Of a DNA stretch of 43,625 nt, positions 14,068 through 23,422 are shown piece by piece. The first letter of the stretch is position 1, and every line of letters starts with the position of its first letter. The translations under genes were made by a program, and so were the position numbers. The stretch comes from Limnochordia bacterium (GTDB lineage Bacteria > Bacillota > Limnochordia > DUMW01): NCBI GenBank assembly GCA_023230925.1, contig JALNWK010000023.1, positions 1 through 43,625 of the forward strand. Reading direction: 5' to 3'. The notes under the pieces are model-generated. The model was given only the letters and a program-made list of their open reading frames with translations, made no database searches and was not told the origin of the DNA.

Positions 14068-14364
14068 GTGCTCATGATCGTGGAGAACATTCGACCACTA
14101 CAACTACAGATTCAACAGCCCCTAAATAGGATAGATGGGCAAGGCAGTAGCTTTGCAGATTTGCTAAAAGAGGCGGGGAAGGACTTGCTTGTGAGTCAGA
14201 AGCAGGCCCACCAGGAAGCCCTAGATCTAGCATCGGGCCAGACGGATAATTTGCACGGGGTAATGGTGACCATGCAGAAGGCGGAGCTGAATCTACAGCT
14301 TGCCATTCAGGTACGAAACAAGGTTGTGGAAGCATACAACGAGATTATGCGGATCCAAGTCTAA
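14068..14364 (+). CDS. fliE: Flagellar hook-basal body complex protein FliE
   Basis: FliE joins the MS ring and export gate to the rod. The 98-residue protein has the family's SSFADLLKEA segment near residue 27 and the C-terminal helix TDNLHGVMVTMQKAELNLQL then A-I-Q-V-R-N-K-V-V-E-A-Y-N-E-I-M. Start could be GTG 14068 (AAGGAGG 4 bases away) or ATG 14074 (10 bases away). It is placed between flgC and fliF as in most flagellar operons. Confidence 0.94.
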   Translation: MLMIVENIRPLQLQIQQPLNRIDGQGSSFADLLKEAGKDLLVSQKQAHQEALDLASGQTDNLHGVMVTMQKAELNLQLAIQVRNKVVEAYNEIMRIQV

Positions 14365-14380
14365 ATTACTCAAGGATTGA

Positions 14381-15928
14381 GTGGCATCTATGGAAATGTT
14401 TCAACAGCTAACAGCTAAGCTCAAAGCTTTGCCCCGGTCGGCTAAGATCGGCTATGGTCTAGTTTCACTACTTGTCGTTTGCACGATTATTGGTCTTTCC
14501 CTTTGGGCGGGACACAAGGACTTGGTACCATTGTTTACCGGGCTTGAGTCTAAGGATGCAGGTGAGATCTTAAGAAAGCTTGATGAACAAGGCGTATCAT
14601 ACAAGCTTACGGATCAAGGAACAACTATCCTAGTTCCCCAAGAACAGGTCCATAAACTAAGGCTCGAGCTTGCTGCCGGGGGGTTACCTAGCGGCGGAGT
14701 AGTAGGTTTTGAAACGTTTACGGAATCAAGCATTGGTAGTACTGAGTTTGACCGGAAAGTGAAATACACATGGGCACTCCAAGGGGAATTGGTCCGCACC
14801 CTCAAGCAACTAGACGAAGTTGAAGACGTGCGGGTTCACCTGGTCATTCCAGAGCAGAGCATCTTCCTAAGAGATCGCTACGAGCCCACCGCTTCGGTGC
14901 TAGTGAAGCTTCGGCCGAACAAAGGACTAAGCGATTGGCAGATCCGGGGGATTGTCAATCTGGTAGCCAGCAGTGTCGAAGGGATGAAGCCCAAAAACGT
15001 TACTGTTGTAGATACCCAAGGAAATACCTTATCCGCGATTATTGGCGAAGAGGGTGCTTTCCAGCTATCAGGGCAGCAGCTGTCAACCCAATTCCAGCTG
15101 CAACAACAATATGAAAGGCATCTAGAAGATCGGTTACGGTCACTTCTAGAGCAGGTGTTTGGATTTGGTCGGGTGGTGACCCGGGTCAATGTAGCCATGG
15201 ACTTCGATTACCGGGAGACTACCAGCGAGACCTTCGACCCTGGTGAAGAGGGGCAGCTTATTCGCAGTGAGCAGGTCTATGAGGAGACCTTCCGGGGAAC
15301 CGCAGAGGTACCGGGCGGTGTGGTGGGTATTAGTGCTAACATACCGACCTACGAACAGACCGATGAGAATACCATTGGTGATTATGCCAAACGGGACGCC
15401 ACAAGGAACTATGAGTTAAATCGACAGATCGAAAAGACGGTGATTGCTCCGGGAAAGATCACCAGCTGCTCAGCCGCAATTTGGGTTGATGGGGAGCTCA
15501 CCCCGGAACTTGAAGATAGCATTCGGACGACGGCGATGGCTATTCTTGGTGGCAGTGAGGATACACCCTATACTCTCGCGGTATATTCTACCGCTTTTGC
15601 GCCGACGTTGTTTGATCAACTAGATATGTTGGAGGATCCGGTGCCCGAGGTAGGACCCAAGCGATTGCCGTGGATCTTGCTTGGGGTGGCCCTTGTGGTC
15701 ATTCTCATTCTTATGATTGTTCTCTTGCGACGGAAGCCAGCACCGGTAGAGGAGGCACCAATGCCCGAATGGTTGAAGGCTGCCTTTGAAGCTGCCCCAA
15801 CGGACGCAGTCCCGAAAGAAGAGCCTAGTGTTCAGTACGACCTACAAAAGGAAATTGCCGAGATGTATAAGGAAAATCCAAGTCAAGTGTTAGATGCACT
15901 ACGGGCCTGGTTAATGGAGGATCGATAA
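14381..15928 (+). CDS. fliF: Flagellar MS-ring protein FliF
   Basis: FliF forms the MS ring in the inner membrane. The 515-residue protein has an N-terminal membrane segment (about 21-43), the secretin-like YscJ/FliF domain (about 48-220), the FliF C-terminal periplasmic domain (about 250-415), a second membrane segment (about 428-449, PWILLGVALVVILILMIVLL) and a cytoplasmic tail ending VLDALRAWLMEDR that binds FliG. Length is normal to slightly short. GTG 14381 or ATG 14390 may start translation. The next gene, fliG, starts two bases after the stop. Confidence 0.96.
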   Translation: MASMEMFQQLTAKLKALPRSAKIGYGLVSLLVVCTIIGLSLWAGHKDLVPLFTGLESKDAGEILRKLDEQGVSYKLTDQGTTILVPQEQVHKLRLELAAGGLPSGGVVGFETFTESSIGSTEFDRKVKYTWALQGELVRTLKQLDEVEDVRVHLVIPEQSIFLRDRYEPTASVLVKLRPNKGLSDWQIRGIVNLVASSVEGMKPKNVTVVDTQGNTLSAIIGEEGAFQLSGQQLSTQFQLQQQYERHLEDRLRSLLEQVFGFGRVVTRVNVAMDFDYRETTSETFDPGEEGQLIRSEQVYEETFRGTAEVPGGVVGISANIPTYEQTDENTIGDYAKRDATRNYELNRQIEKTVIAPGKITSCSAAIWVDGELTPELEDSIRTTAMAILGGSEDTPYTLAVYSTAFAPTLFDQLDMLEDPVPEVGPKRLPWILLGVALVVILILMIVLLRRKPAPVEEAPMPEWLKAAFEAAPTDAVPKEEPSVQYDLQKEIAEMYKENPSQVLDALRAWLMEDR

Positions 15929-15929
15929 A

Positions 15930-16952
15930 ATGGCAAGAGTGCTAGCTGACCAGTCCCGCATGTCGGGGTTAGAAAAGGCAGCGGTATTAATGATTTCCCT
16001 TGGACCGGAGATATCCGCAGCGATGGTGCGGCAACTAGATGAGACCAATGTGGAAAGGCTGGCAGCAGAGGTTGCCTCAACCAAAAGTGTAGATATGGAA
16101 ACCAGGAAGGAGGTCCTGGAGGAGTTTCGGGATATGTGTGTGGCCTTCGATTACGTGGCTCGGGGTGGTATTGATTATGCCCGGTCGGTTTTGGAGAAGG
16201 CCGTTGGAAGACAGGAAGCCGAGGAGATCCTATCAAGGCTAAACAGTCGGTTTCAGCAGCGTCCCTTTGAGTTTGCGAGGCGGGCTTCGGTGGACCAACT
16301 GCTGAGTTTCCTAGAAGGTGAGCATCCCCAGACCATTGCCCTGACATTGTGTCATCTTAGTCCCGGTCAGGCGGCGGCGATTTTAGCGGAGCTACCACCG
16401 GAGCAACAGGCCACTGTGGCCAAACGGATTGCTAACATTGAACGGATTTCTCCTGAGGCCATTGCCCTAGTGGAACAAGCCTTAAGAGAAAAGCTTTCCT
16501 CCTATGAGGGACAACATGTGAACATATCCGGTGGAGTAGATGCCATTGTTGACATCCTAAACCGTGTTGATCGAACGACGGAAAAGGCTATTTTGGATCG
16601 ACTAGCGCAAAACGATCCGGATCTAGCCGAAGAGATCAAGGAAAGGATGTTCGTCTTCGAGGATATTGTTTTCCTAGACGACCGGGCTATTCAACGGGTA
16701 CTGCGGGAAGTAAGTCCGAGAGATGTGGCCTTGGCTCTAAAGACGGCCAGCGAGGATGTGGCCAACGTTATTTTCCAGAACATGTCCTCCAGGGCGGCCG
16801 ATGCCCTCAAGGAGGATCTAGAAGTAATGGGTCCGGTGCGGCTGCGGGAAGTGGAAGAAGCCCAGGGACGGATCGTAAATATTATCCGGCGGCTTGATGA
16901 ATTAGGCGAGATTGTCATTGCCCGGGGAGGGGAGGATACGGTCGTTGTCTAG
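15930..16952 (+). CDS. fliG: Flagellar motor switch protein FliG
   Basis: FliG is the C-ring protein that receives torque from the stator. The 340-residue protein has FliG_N (about 10-110, beginning SGLEKAAVLMISLG), the middle domain with the EHPQTIALTLCHLSPGQAAA motif (about 130-200) and FliG_C (about 220-330) with the charged torque helix (FLDDRAIQRVLREVSPRDVA). All domains are full length. ATG at 15930 follows GGAGGATCGATAA, which overlaps the fliF stop. The stop overlaps the chosen fliH start by eight bases. Confidence 0.97.
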   Translation: MARVLADQSRMSGLEKAAVLMISLGPEISAAMVRQLDETNVERLAAEVASTKSVDMETRKEVLEEFRDMCVAFDYVARGGIDYARSVLEKAVGRQEAEEILSRLNSRFQQRPFEFARRASVDQLLSFLEGEHPQTIALTLCHLSPGQAAAILAELPPEQQATVAKRIANIERISPEAIALVEQALREKLSSYEGQHVNISGGVDAIVDILNRVDRTTEKAILDRLAQNDPDLAEEIKERMFVFEDIVFLDDRAIQRVLREVSPRDVALALKTASEDVANVIFQNMSSRAADALKEDLEVMGPVRLREVEEAQGRIVNIIRRLDELGEIVIARGGEDTVVV

Positions 16953-17670
16953 TCTAGTGAAGAATGAATATGTGTTAAGGGACCATTATCAAGAGTCTAC
17001 CTATGCCCTACATCCCAAGGGTGTGCAGACACTCGAGGAAATGAAAAGAAATCTAGAAGTAGAGTACCGAAAACTGAATGAAAAGAAACAGAAAATGCAA
17101 GGGGAACTAGCCGGTAGGCAGGAGGCCATGTTGGCCGAAGCGAGAAGCCAAGCAGAGCAGATTATTGTCGAGGCTAGGGCAGCGGGAGATAGGATTCGAC
17201 AAGAAGCAGAGCAGGAAGGATGGGCCCAAGGGCAGATGCAAGGCTACGAAGCAGGCCAGGCAAAGGCCAACAAGCTAATCGACCAGGCCAGGCGAATCGT
17301 AGAAGCTGCCGCGGAGGAGCGGCGACGTCAGATGGCAAGCCTTGAGCAAGATCTGATCAAGCTTGTATGCGAGATCGCCGGCAAGCTTGTATCTTACCGT
17401 GCGGAATTCGATCCGCGGATCGTCGAGGGGGTCGTGCACGGGGTGCTCGCTGCGGCCGGCGAAGCCACGCGCATTACCCTGCGGGTACATCCGGATCAAG
17501 TTGAGGTTATCGATGACCTTACGCTAAACCTTGGGTACAAGGTAGAAGTTGTGCCCGATGATTCCCTACGGCTGGCCGATTGTTTCCTAGAGTCGGACCT
17601 CGGGGATTTTGATGGACGTATTACAAGTCAGGTGATCCGCCTTGAGCAAAGGCTGACGGAAACGGCCTAG
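16945..17670 (+). CDS. fliH: Flagellar assembly protein FliH
   Basis: FliH is the stator-like regulator that holds the FliI ATPase at the export gate. The 241-residue protein has a central long coiled coil rich in Glu, Gln and Ala with GxxxG-like steps (about 50-125: EARSQAEQIIVEARAAGDRI ... EGWAQGQMQGYEAGQAKANK) and a C-terminal FliH/HrpE domain (about 130-240). The start is TTG at 16945, nine bases behind GGAGGGGAGG inside the fliG 3' end; the frame extends upstream to 16912 but lacks a good site there. It is followed by fliI, its partner. Confidence 0.9.
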   Translation: MSSLVKNEYVLRDHYQESTYALHPKGVQTLEEMKRNLEVEYRKLNEKKQKMQGELAGRQEAMLAEARSQAEQIIVEARAAGDRIRQEAEQEGWAQGQMQGYEAGQAKANKLIDQARRIVEAAAEERRRQMASLEQDLIKLVCEIAGKLVSYRAEFDPRIVEGVVHGVLAAAGEATRITLRVHPDQVEVIDDLTLNLGYKVEVVPDDSLRLADCFLESDLGDFDGRITSQVIRLEQRLTETA

Positions 17671-17681
17671 GAGTGTAGACG

Positions 17682-18989
17682 ATGGATCTTTTAGGGAAGT
17701 ATCGTCCAATAATCAAGCAAACCGATCCCATCCTGCGATTGGGCAAAGTCACCCGGGTAGTAGGTATCTGCGCCGAATCCCTCGGCCCAGATGTACAGGT
17801 GGGGGAGTACTGCCAAATTGAGACCTTCGATGGGCAAGGCACAATTGGTGCCGAGGTTATTGGTTTTAGAGACGGTCGGATCCTGCTGATGCCCCTAGAT
17901 GATATGGATGGAATTAAGCAGGGAAGTCTGGTTATTGCCACCGGATGGCCTTTGCGCATCCGTGTCGGCCCGGATCTACTTGGACGGGTTATTGATGGTT
18001 TAGGGCGACCCATTGACGGCAAAGGTCCCCTCGTCGGTCCTTGGCAAACGATTAATGCCGCCTCGCCGGATCCATTAAGTCGGGAGGTCATCGATGAGCC
18101 TTTGTCTATGGGTATTCGCGCCATTGATGCCACCCTAACCGTTGGTAAGGGGCAACGAATTGGCATTTTCTCCGGGAGTGGTGTTGGCAAAAGTACCTTG
18201 GTAGGCATGATTGCCCGCAATTGTGCAGCGGATGTGAAGGTGATTGCCTTAGTGGGTGAGCGTGGTCGGGAGGTTAGGGAGTTTTTGGAGAACCAGCTAG
18301 GAAGCTGTCAGGAAACATCGGTGGTGGTTGCTGCCACCAGTGATGCACCACCCCTAATCCGCCTGAAGGCTGGCTTTACAGCTACCACTATTGCAGAGTA
18401 CTTCCGCACGCAAGGTGCCGATGTGCTACTAATCATGGATTCAGTTACGCGGCTGGCCATGGCCCAAAGGGAGATCGGATTAAGTGCTGGTGAACCTCCC
18501 ACCACGAGAGGCTATACACCTTCCATGTTCAGTTTACTGCCAAAGCTGATGGAACGGGCAGGAAAGGCTGAACAGGGTAGCATTACGGGGATTTATACGG
18601 TGCTGGTAGAAGGAGATGACTTCAATGAACCAGTTTCGGACACAGCCCGGGGCATCCTCGATGGCCATATTGTTCTCAGTCGTAGACTGGCGGAACAGGG
18701 TCACTTTCCGGCCATTGATGTTCTGGCAAGCATTAGTAGGTTGATGCCCAAGCTGGTTACTCCGGAACAATTGCATGACTCGCGTAAACTAATCAAGCTT
18801 TTAGCCGCGTACCGTGAAGTTGAAGATCTGCTCCAAGTTGGTGCCTACAGAAAAGGGAACAACTCGGATACGGATCTAGCAGTAAAGATGCACGATGCGA
18901 TCAATGAGTTCCTGCAACAGGACCAGAATGAGGCTGTATCCTTCGAAAGAAGTATCGAAGAGCTCAGAGACTTGCTTGCAGGCATCTAG
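17682..18989 (+). CDS. fliI: Flagellum-specific ATPase FliI
   Basis: FliI is the hexameric export ATPase, related to F1 beta. The 435-residue protein has Walker A (SGSGVGKST, about residue 165), the E-R-G-R-E-V-R-E-F motif (about 192) and Walker B (DVLLIMDSVTRLA, about 247-259) with the GEPPTTRGYTPSMFS segment that marks the FliI/SctN group. Length is typical. In most operons fliJ, the central stalk, follows directly; here the next gene is fliK after 28 bases. Confidence 0.97.
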   Translation: MDLLGKYRPIIKQTDPILRLGKVTRVVGICAESLGPDVQVGEYCQIETFDGQGTIGAEVIGFRDGRILLMPLDDMDGIKQGSLVIATGWPLRIRVGPDLLGRVIDGLGRPIDGKGPLVGPWQTINAASPDPLSREVIDEPLSMGIRAIDATLTVGKGQRIGIFSGSGVGKSTLVGMIARNCAADVKVIALVGERGREVREFLENQLGSCQETSVVVAATSDAPPLIRLKAGFTATTIAEYFRTQGADVLLIMDSVTRLAMAQREIGLSAGEPPTTRGYTPSMFSLLPKLMERAGKAEQGSITGIYTVLVEGDDFNEPVSDTARGILDGHIVLSRRLAEQGHFPAIDVLASISRLMPKLVTPEQLHDSRKLIKLLAAYREVEDLLQVGAYRKGNNSDTDLAVKMHDAINEFLQQDQNEAVSFERSIEELRDLLAGI

Positions 18990-19017
18990 TAATACATCTA
19001 GGGAAGGAGGTGAGTAA

Positions 19018-21636
19018 ATGCATTTGAACTTTGATATACAGTTACTAGAAGGGGTTGGAAAGGAGGTTGTGCCAGAACTACAGAGGTTCTCCCCTAAGAC
19101 GGAGTTTCAACTGAAGCTTAAGGCGGTTTTGGATCTCCTTATTAAAGGTGCTGGGGTAGAGCAGCAAGCCTGTCCTGTACCAGATCTAGAAAACCTAGAT
19201 GAGGAGCTGATTGAAGAAGGGCTCTATGCGTGTCCCTTGTTGGGTTCCCTTCCAGTGGAAATACCGTTAGTAGTCCCTGAAGCCGAGGAGCAGGAATCTG
19301 TCACGGCGGTATCCTCAGTGACAGTGCAAGAAATTGCGTCCAAGACATCACTGATTACTCCGGTGGTTAACGCTGATGTGACTTCCCCCTCCATAGGCAG
19401 AAGCGGTGAAGTTAACAATTGGCTCCCCGCTGACGGGGACCATACCCAGGAGGGAGTAGTCAACACTCAGGATAAAACCCCGGTACCAGTACAACCGGCT
19501 CCAAGGTTCGCAGGAGAAGGAATCTTAGTATCCCGGGAAGGCATGGCTGAATCAGAACTAGTGGGTCCGGAGGAAGAACTGTGGCCCAGGGAGTTCATAG
19601 AGGACCAGCTGGTACCAGAAGAAGGTGTAATCTTCGAGGTCCCCTCGCGGACCGAGCCAGTACAGATGCTGCAGTCTCCGAAGATAGCTACTGCTGGGGT
19701 ATTACTTGAACCCGGCACTACAGATGGGGCTGGGGACCTGCCTTCCCTGCCTAAGGCCGAGTTTGTAACCGCGGGGAAGGAGCCGGCCTTACTTGAACAG
19801 ACAGAAGGCGAGGCACCTATCGCTAACACCTTTGAGGAGCATATACGCCCTGTTCTTATTCAGGAGGGATCTTTACATACCCAGGGGGAGACTCGTGAGG
19901 GGAAAGAGGAGATCATAGTTCCAGAGGTGGACCGAGAACACAGACCCATTTCCCGTGAGGATGTATCTAGGGTAGTTCATCCCGAGGGATCATCAGTGCG
20001 GATCATCAAGACGGAACCAGCTGTGGGAGGCTCTCGCCGCTTTGATAGACAGGTGGTAGAGACCACCGAATTGACTAAGACGATGGATATACAGAATTCA
20101 TCAGAGATGAGGATGGAAACAGTAGAAGATGTCGCATCTTTGGCAAGTTCCCCGGGGTCTATTCCGTGGCCTGACGATCAACAGGTGGAGCCAGCAGAGG
20201 ACACTATGCCTTGGTCAAGTATGACGGAGGGCGTACACTTAACCGTCCGACACGATGTCTTCCCTGAAGAAGTTAGCAATAGAGTATCAACCGATGCTCC
20301 TTCTGTAGAATTGGTGGAGGATGTGCAGGAGGTAGGGGTCTACAGCAGACCAAGTCCCATTGACGAGTCAGGACAGATTCTCCCTGCGTCTGATGGGACT
20401 CGTGCAGAGTTGAACGTTACCAATGAAACCTTGGTAGATACCTCCGAGCAGATGAGAACAGGGCATGAGGATGTTCCTTTGGTTGAAGTTAGGGAAGTGG
20501 TAGATGCTGTAGTTCCTAGGGTCCTATCCCAGGAAGTAGAACAAAACGCTGATCCCAGAAGCGATAACCCCCAAGTCGTTCGTGCCCAACAGACGATCGG
20601 TACTGTAGAAAGGATGAGTAAGAACGAGACAATCCACGAGTCAAGCTCCGTCCCGAAGGGACCAAGTCCTGTTCCGCAGGAAGCTAGGCCTGTTCTAGAG
20701 GAAACCTTTCGGTTAGAGCATTATCCGGCAAGTAGCAAGGAGCATAACCCTAAGGGCCCGGGAGAGTTACCGGTACAGGAGCAGCATAGTCTAATCCCCA
20801 ATGTGAAGGCAAATCGTACCCAAGACCCACTATTTGAAACACAGGAGCCATCGCCAGATACTGTGGTGGCTTTAGACAACTCTTGGGACATGGCGACTGA
20901 ACCCCAAACTAGGGAAGAATTTCCAGAGCCCTCGTCTGTGGGAAGCATTGGGGCAACTACTACGGAGTATAGCAAGGACAAAGACCAAGATAGCACCCGG
21001 GAGGATGCAGGAACCACCAGTGTAGAACTGGAGTCCCGTTCCCAGCGGGTTCACACCAAGGATGCGCGTGGGAGGAAAGAAGGAGTGGTCTTTGAGCGGA
21101 AGGCCTTTGCTGGTGAAGTCCCCGAGCCGGAAGAGCCTGTGGAATTAGTCAAGGCGCAGAGCAACATCCCAGACGGTGGGGTTAAGCCCCTCTTTTCCAG
21201 GGAAGTAGCCCTTGAGTCTGAACCTAAATCCATCGAGGTAAAGGAAGTAGCCGAGCGGATTGTGCAAGAGGCGCGACTGGTTTCCGAGGGGACAGATCGG
21301 TCTTTCCATCTAAGGCTTTCTACGGAGAAGGCCGAGATCAAAGTGATCTTAAGTTTAGTTAATCAAAGGATTACCGGGCGTTTTGTGGTGGAGGAAGCTA
21401 CCTTGTTTAGAACTTTGGAAAACAGCTTACCTGAGCTGCGGACCAGCCTGCAGCGGATGGGCATTGAGATGGGTTCGATGCAAGCTTTCCTGCATCAGGA
21501 CTGGGGTCAAGGTAGACATTATCCTGACTACGAACCGGCTTATACCTTTAGTGGATTTCGTTTAGCGGGACATAAGGTAAGAAACATGGTACCTAGAAAG
21601 AACCTGATGGGTTCAACCATTAATGTCTTGGCATAA
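19018..21636 (+). CDS. fliK: Very long flagellar hook-length control protein FliK
   Basis: The last 130 residues (about 735-840) are the Flg_hook domain: SFHLRLSTEKAEIKVILSLV, then L-P-E-L-R-T-S-L-Q-R-M-G-I-E-M-G-S-M. FliK is secreted, measures the hook, and switches FlhB from rod/hook to filament export. Ahead of this domain lie about 700 residues that are acidic and rich in Glu, Val, Pro, Ser and Thr with almost no large hydrophobic segments, consistent with an extended ruler. At 872 residues it is about twice the length of most FliK proteins (roughly 350-500). It lies between fliI and flgD, the usual fliK place. The ATG follows GGAAGGAGGTGAGTAA, a very strong site. Confidence 0.88.
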   Translation: MHLNFDIQLLEGVGKEVVPELQRFSPKTEFQLKLKAVLDLLIKGAGVEQQACPVPDLENLDEELIEEGLYACPLLGSLPVEIPLVVPEAEEQESVTAVSSVTVQEIASKTSLITPVVNADVTSPSIGRSGEVNNWLPADGDHTQEGVVNTQDKTPVPVQPAPRFAGEGILVSREGMAESELVGPEEELWPREFIEDQLVPEEGVIFEVPSRTEPVQMLQSPKIATAGVLLEPGTTDGAGDLPSLPKAEFVTAGKEPALLEQTEGEAPIANTFEEHIRPVLIQEGSLHTQGETREGKEEIIVPEVDREHRPISREDVSRVVHPEGSSVRIIKTEPAVGGSRRFDRQVVETTELTKTMDIQNSSEMRMETVEDVASLASSPGSIPWPDDQQVEPAEDTMPWSSMTEGVHLTVRHDVFPEEVSNRVSTDAPSVELVEDVQEVGVYSRPSPIDESGQILPASDGTRAELNVTNETLVDTSEQMRTGHEDVPLVEVREVVDAVVPRVLSQEVEQNADPRSDNPQVVRAQQTIGTVERMSKNETIHESSSVPKGPSPVPQEARPVLEETFRLEHYPASSKEHNPKGPGELPVQEQHSLIPNVKANRTQDPLFETQEPSPDTVVALDNSWDMATEPQTREEFPEPSSVGSIGATTTEYSKDKDQDSTREDAGTTSVELESRSQRVHTKDARGRKEGVVFERKAFAGEVPEPEEPVELVKAQSNIPDGGVKPLFSREVALESEPKSIEVKEVAERIVQEARLVSEGTDRSFHLRLSTEKAEIKVILSLVNQRITGRFVVEEATLFRTLENSLPELRTSLQRMGIEMGSMQAFLHQDWGQGRHYPDYEPAYTFSGFRLAGHKVRNMVPRKNLMGSTINVLA

Positions 21637-21648
21637 AGGAGGTAAACC

Positions 21649-22053
21649 ATGAGGACATCGGCGGTAAGTCAACTAGTTGGTGGACAAGCTCAAGTGAGCG
21701 TTGAGGGCTCATCCTTGGGTGGTGAGGATTTCCTGAAACTAATGCTCACCCAGCTGCAGCTGCAGGATCCCACGGAACCGATGAAAAACTCAGAGCTATT
21801 ACAGCAGTTTTTGGCGATGGCCAATATCCAGTCCTTAGAGCAGCTTTCCGGGAGTAATCAACGGATTATGGAGGATTCGGCGAAGCTTTTAGGGATGCAT
21901 CTGTTAGGCCGAGAGGTGACCGTAGTTACCCAAGAGACCTTAGTAACTGGCCAAGTGACGGGACTACGCTACGACGAAGGGAAAGTATTTCTCACTATTG
22001 GCGGAGAGAACTATGCTTTAAGCGATGTGGTTGCCTTGGTGGAAAGTCGTTAG
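21649..22053 (+). CDS. flgD: Flagellar hook assembly (cap) protein FlgD
   Basis: FlgD is the scaffold that caps the growing hook. The 134-residue protein has the conserved N-terminal segment LGGEDFLKLMLTQLQLQDPT followed by E-P-M-K-N-S-E-L-L-Q-Q, then the helix MANIQSLEQL, and a short C-terminal beta part. It lacks the large FlgD Ig/tudor domains of enterobacterial FlgD (about 230 residues); the short form is common in Firmicutes. ATG at 21649 follows AAAGGAGGTAAACC. Confidence 0.93.
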   Translation: MRTSAVSQLVGGQAQVSVEGSSLGGEDFLKLMLTQLQLQDPTEPMKNSELLQQFLAMANIQSLEQLSGSNQRIMEDSAKLLGMHLLGREVTVVTQETLVTGQVTGLRYDEGKVFLTIGGENYALSDVVALVESR

Positions 22054-22066
22054 GGGGGCACTGCCA

Positions 22067-22429
22067 ATGATTCAAAAAGTCAGTAGCCTTGGTCAACAGA
22101 CGAGGCTTCAAGATGCCAGTCGTAGGGTGGAAAAGCCCTTTGACCAGATACTAAACCAAACCCTGAACAGGCAAGGGCCCCTCCAGTTTTCGGCCCATGC
22201 CCAAAGACGGATGGTAGGTCGCAATGTGAGCTTGACCCAAGAGCAGATGCAGCGATTGGATGAAGCTGTTGGTTGTGCGGCAGCCAAAGGGCTAAGGGAA
22301 CCTTTGGTGCTCATTGAAGATGTAGCCATGGTTGTAAGTGTGACCAACCGGACGGTGATTACCGTATTAAGGGGAGACGAGGCAAGACAGACAGTATTTA
22401 CGAATATCGATGGGGCTGTTATTGGCTAG
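22067..22429 (+). CDS. Flagellar operon protein of the TIGR02530 type
   Basis: This 120-residue protein lies between flgD and flgE, where Firmicutes operons carry a small conserved gene of unknown function (TIGR02530, flagellar operon protein). It has the family's central AHAQRRMVGRNVSLTQEQMQ segment and an E-D-V-A-M-V-V-S-V-T-N-R-T-V-I-T-V core near the C-terminus ending in F-T-N-I-D-G-A. ATG at 22067 after a GGGGGG stretch. The role may be related to hook assembly, by context only. Confidence 0.85.
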   Translation: MIQKVSSLGQQTRLQDASRRVEKPFDQILNQTLNRQGPLQFSAHAQRRMVGRNVSLTQEQMQRLDEAVGCAAAKGLREPLVLIEDVAMVVSVTNRTVITVLRGDEARQTVFTNIDGAVIG

Positions 22430-22508
22430 GCTGGACCTTCTTCAAGGAAGTCTATAGCTTCGTCAGAAGGATGGAAGCTACCCGTCAATATACTAAGGAG
22501 GTTTACTC

Positions 22509-23372
22509 ATGTTAGGCTCACTTTATACTGGTGTATCGGGAATGCGTACACATCAGCAAAAACTAAACGTAATCGGCAATAACATTGCCAATGTAAACAC
22601 CATTGGTTTCAAGAAAGATCGGGTTGTATTTCAGGAGATGTTTGCCCGGACCCTGCAGGCTGCCTATGAGCCAGCGGCCCATCGGGGTGGGGTAAACCCC
22701 ATGCAAGTGGGAACCGGTACAGCCCTCAGTAGTATTGATACCATTCATGAGCAAGGGGACCTTGCTGGCACAGCGCGCATGCTGGATCTAGCCATCCAAG
22801 GGGAAGGCTATTTTATCATCGGTCAATCCCAAGGTTTTGTCTACACTCGGGCGGGCTCCTTCGACATCGATGGTGCCGGAAACCTGATTAACCCAGTAAC
22901 GGGGGGATTTGTACAGGGCTGGAATGCCACCGGTGGAGTAATCGACTCATCCACCGCTCCCACGAATATTACGATTGATCCAAAGCACCTAGGTCTTGGT
23001 GGGGGTACTGCAGATGAGAGACTTGAGGCATTAACGGTGGATGACCGGGGTCGCCTCATTGGTGTACTTGCAGATAACACCCCGATAGTCCTTGGACAAG
23101 TCGCCCTGGCTACCTTTCCCAATCCAGCGGGACTGAGCAAAGTCGGGGGTACTAGTTTCAGTGAAAGTCTAAACTCAGGCACAGCTCAACTAGGAGAGCC
23201 CCAAAGCGGTGGCCGCGGCCGGATCATCCCTGAGTCTTTGGAGATGTCCAATGTGGACTTGGTACAGGAATTTACAGAGATGATCACTACCCAGCGGGGC
23301 TTCCAGGCCAATTCCCGGGTGATTACTACATCCGATGAGCTGCTCCAGGAGACGTTGAGTATTAAGCGGTAG
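22509..23372 (+). CDS. flgE: Flagellar hook protein FlgE
   Basis: The 287-residue protein has the flg_bb_rod start (YTGVSGMRTHQQKLNVIGNN then IANVNTIGFKKDRVVFQ), a FlgE/F/G-like middle (ARMLDLAIQGEGYFIIG) and the C-terminal flg_bbr_C (SLEMSNVDLVQEFTEMITTQ then RGFQANSRVITTSDELLQETL). Its place after flgD marks it as the hook subunit rather than a rod protein. It is short, lacking a big D2 domain, like the hook protein of Bacillus subtilis. ATG follows AAGGAGGTTTACTC. Confidence 0.88.
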   Translation: MLGSLYTGVSGMRTHQQKLNVIGNNIANVNTIGFKKDRVVFQEMFARTLQAAYEPAAHRGGVNPMQVGTGTALSSIDTIHEQGDLAGTARMLDLAIQGEGYFIIGQSQGFVYTRAGSFDIDGAGNLINPVTGGFVQGWNATGGVIDSSTAPTNITIDPKHLGLGGGTADERLEALTVDDRGRLIGVLADNTPIVLGQVALATFPNPAGLSKVGGTSFSESLNSGTAQLGEPQSGGRGRIIPESLEMSNVDLVQEFTEMITTQRGFQANSRVITTSDELLQETLSIKR

Positions 23373-23381
23373 TAAGGTTGT

Positions 23382-23404
23382 GGGTGACCCTTTTGGGGTC
23401 ACCC
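23382..23404 (+). repeat. Perfect stem-loop between flgE and motA
   Basis: GGGTGACCC (23382-23390) and GGGTCACCC (23396-23404) form a perfect 9-bp stem with a TTTTG loop. No T tract follows, so it is not a classical terminator; it might stabilise or process the operon mRNA between the hook and stator genes. The motA ribosome site starts a few bases downstream. Confidence 0.6.
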
Positions 23405-23422
23405 TCAAAAGAGGTGTCAGGA

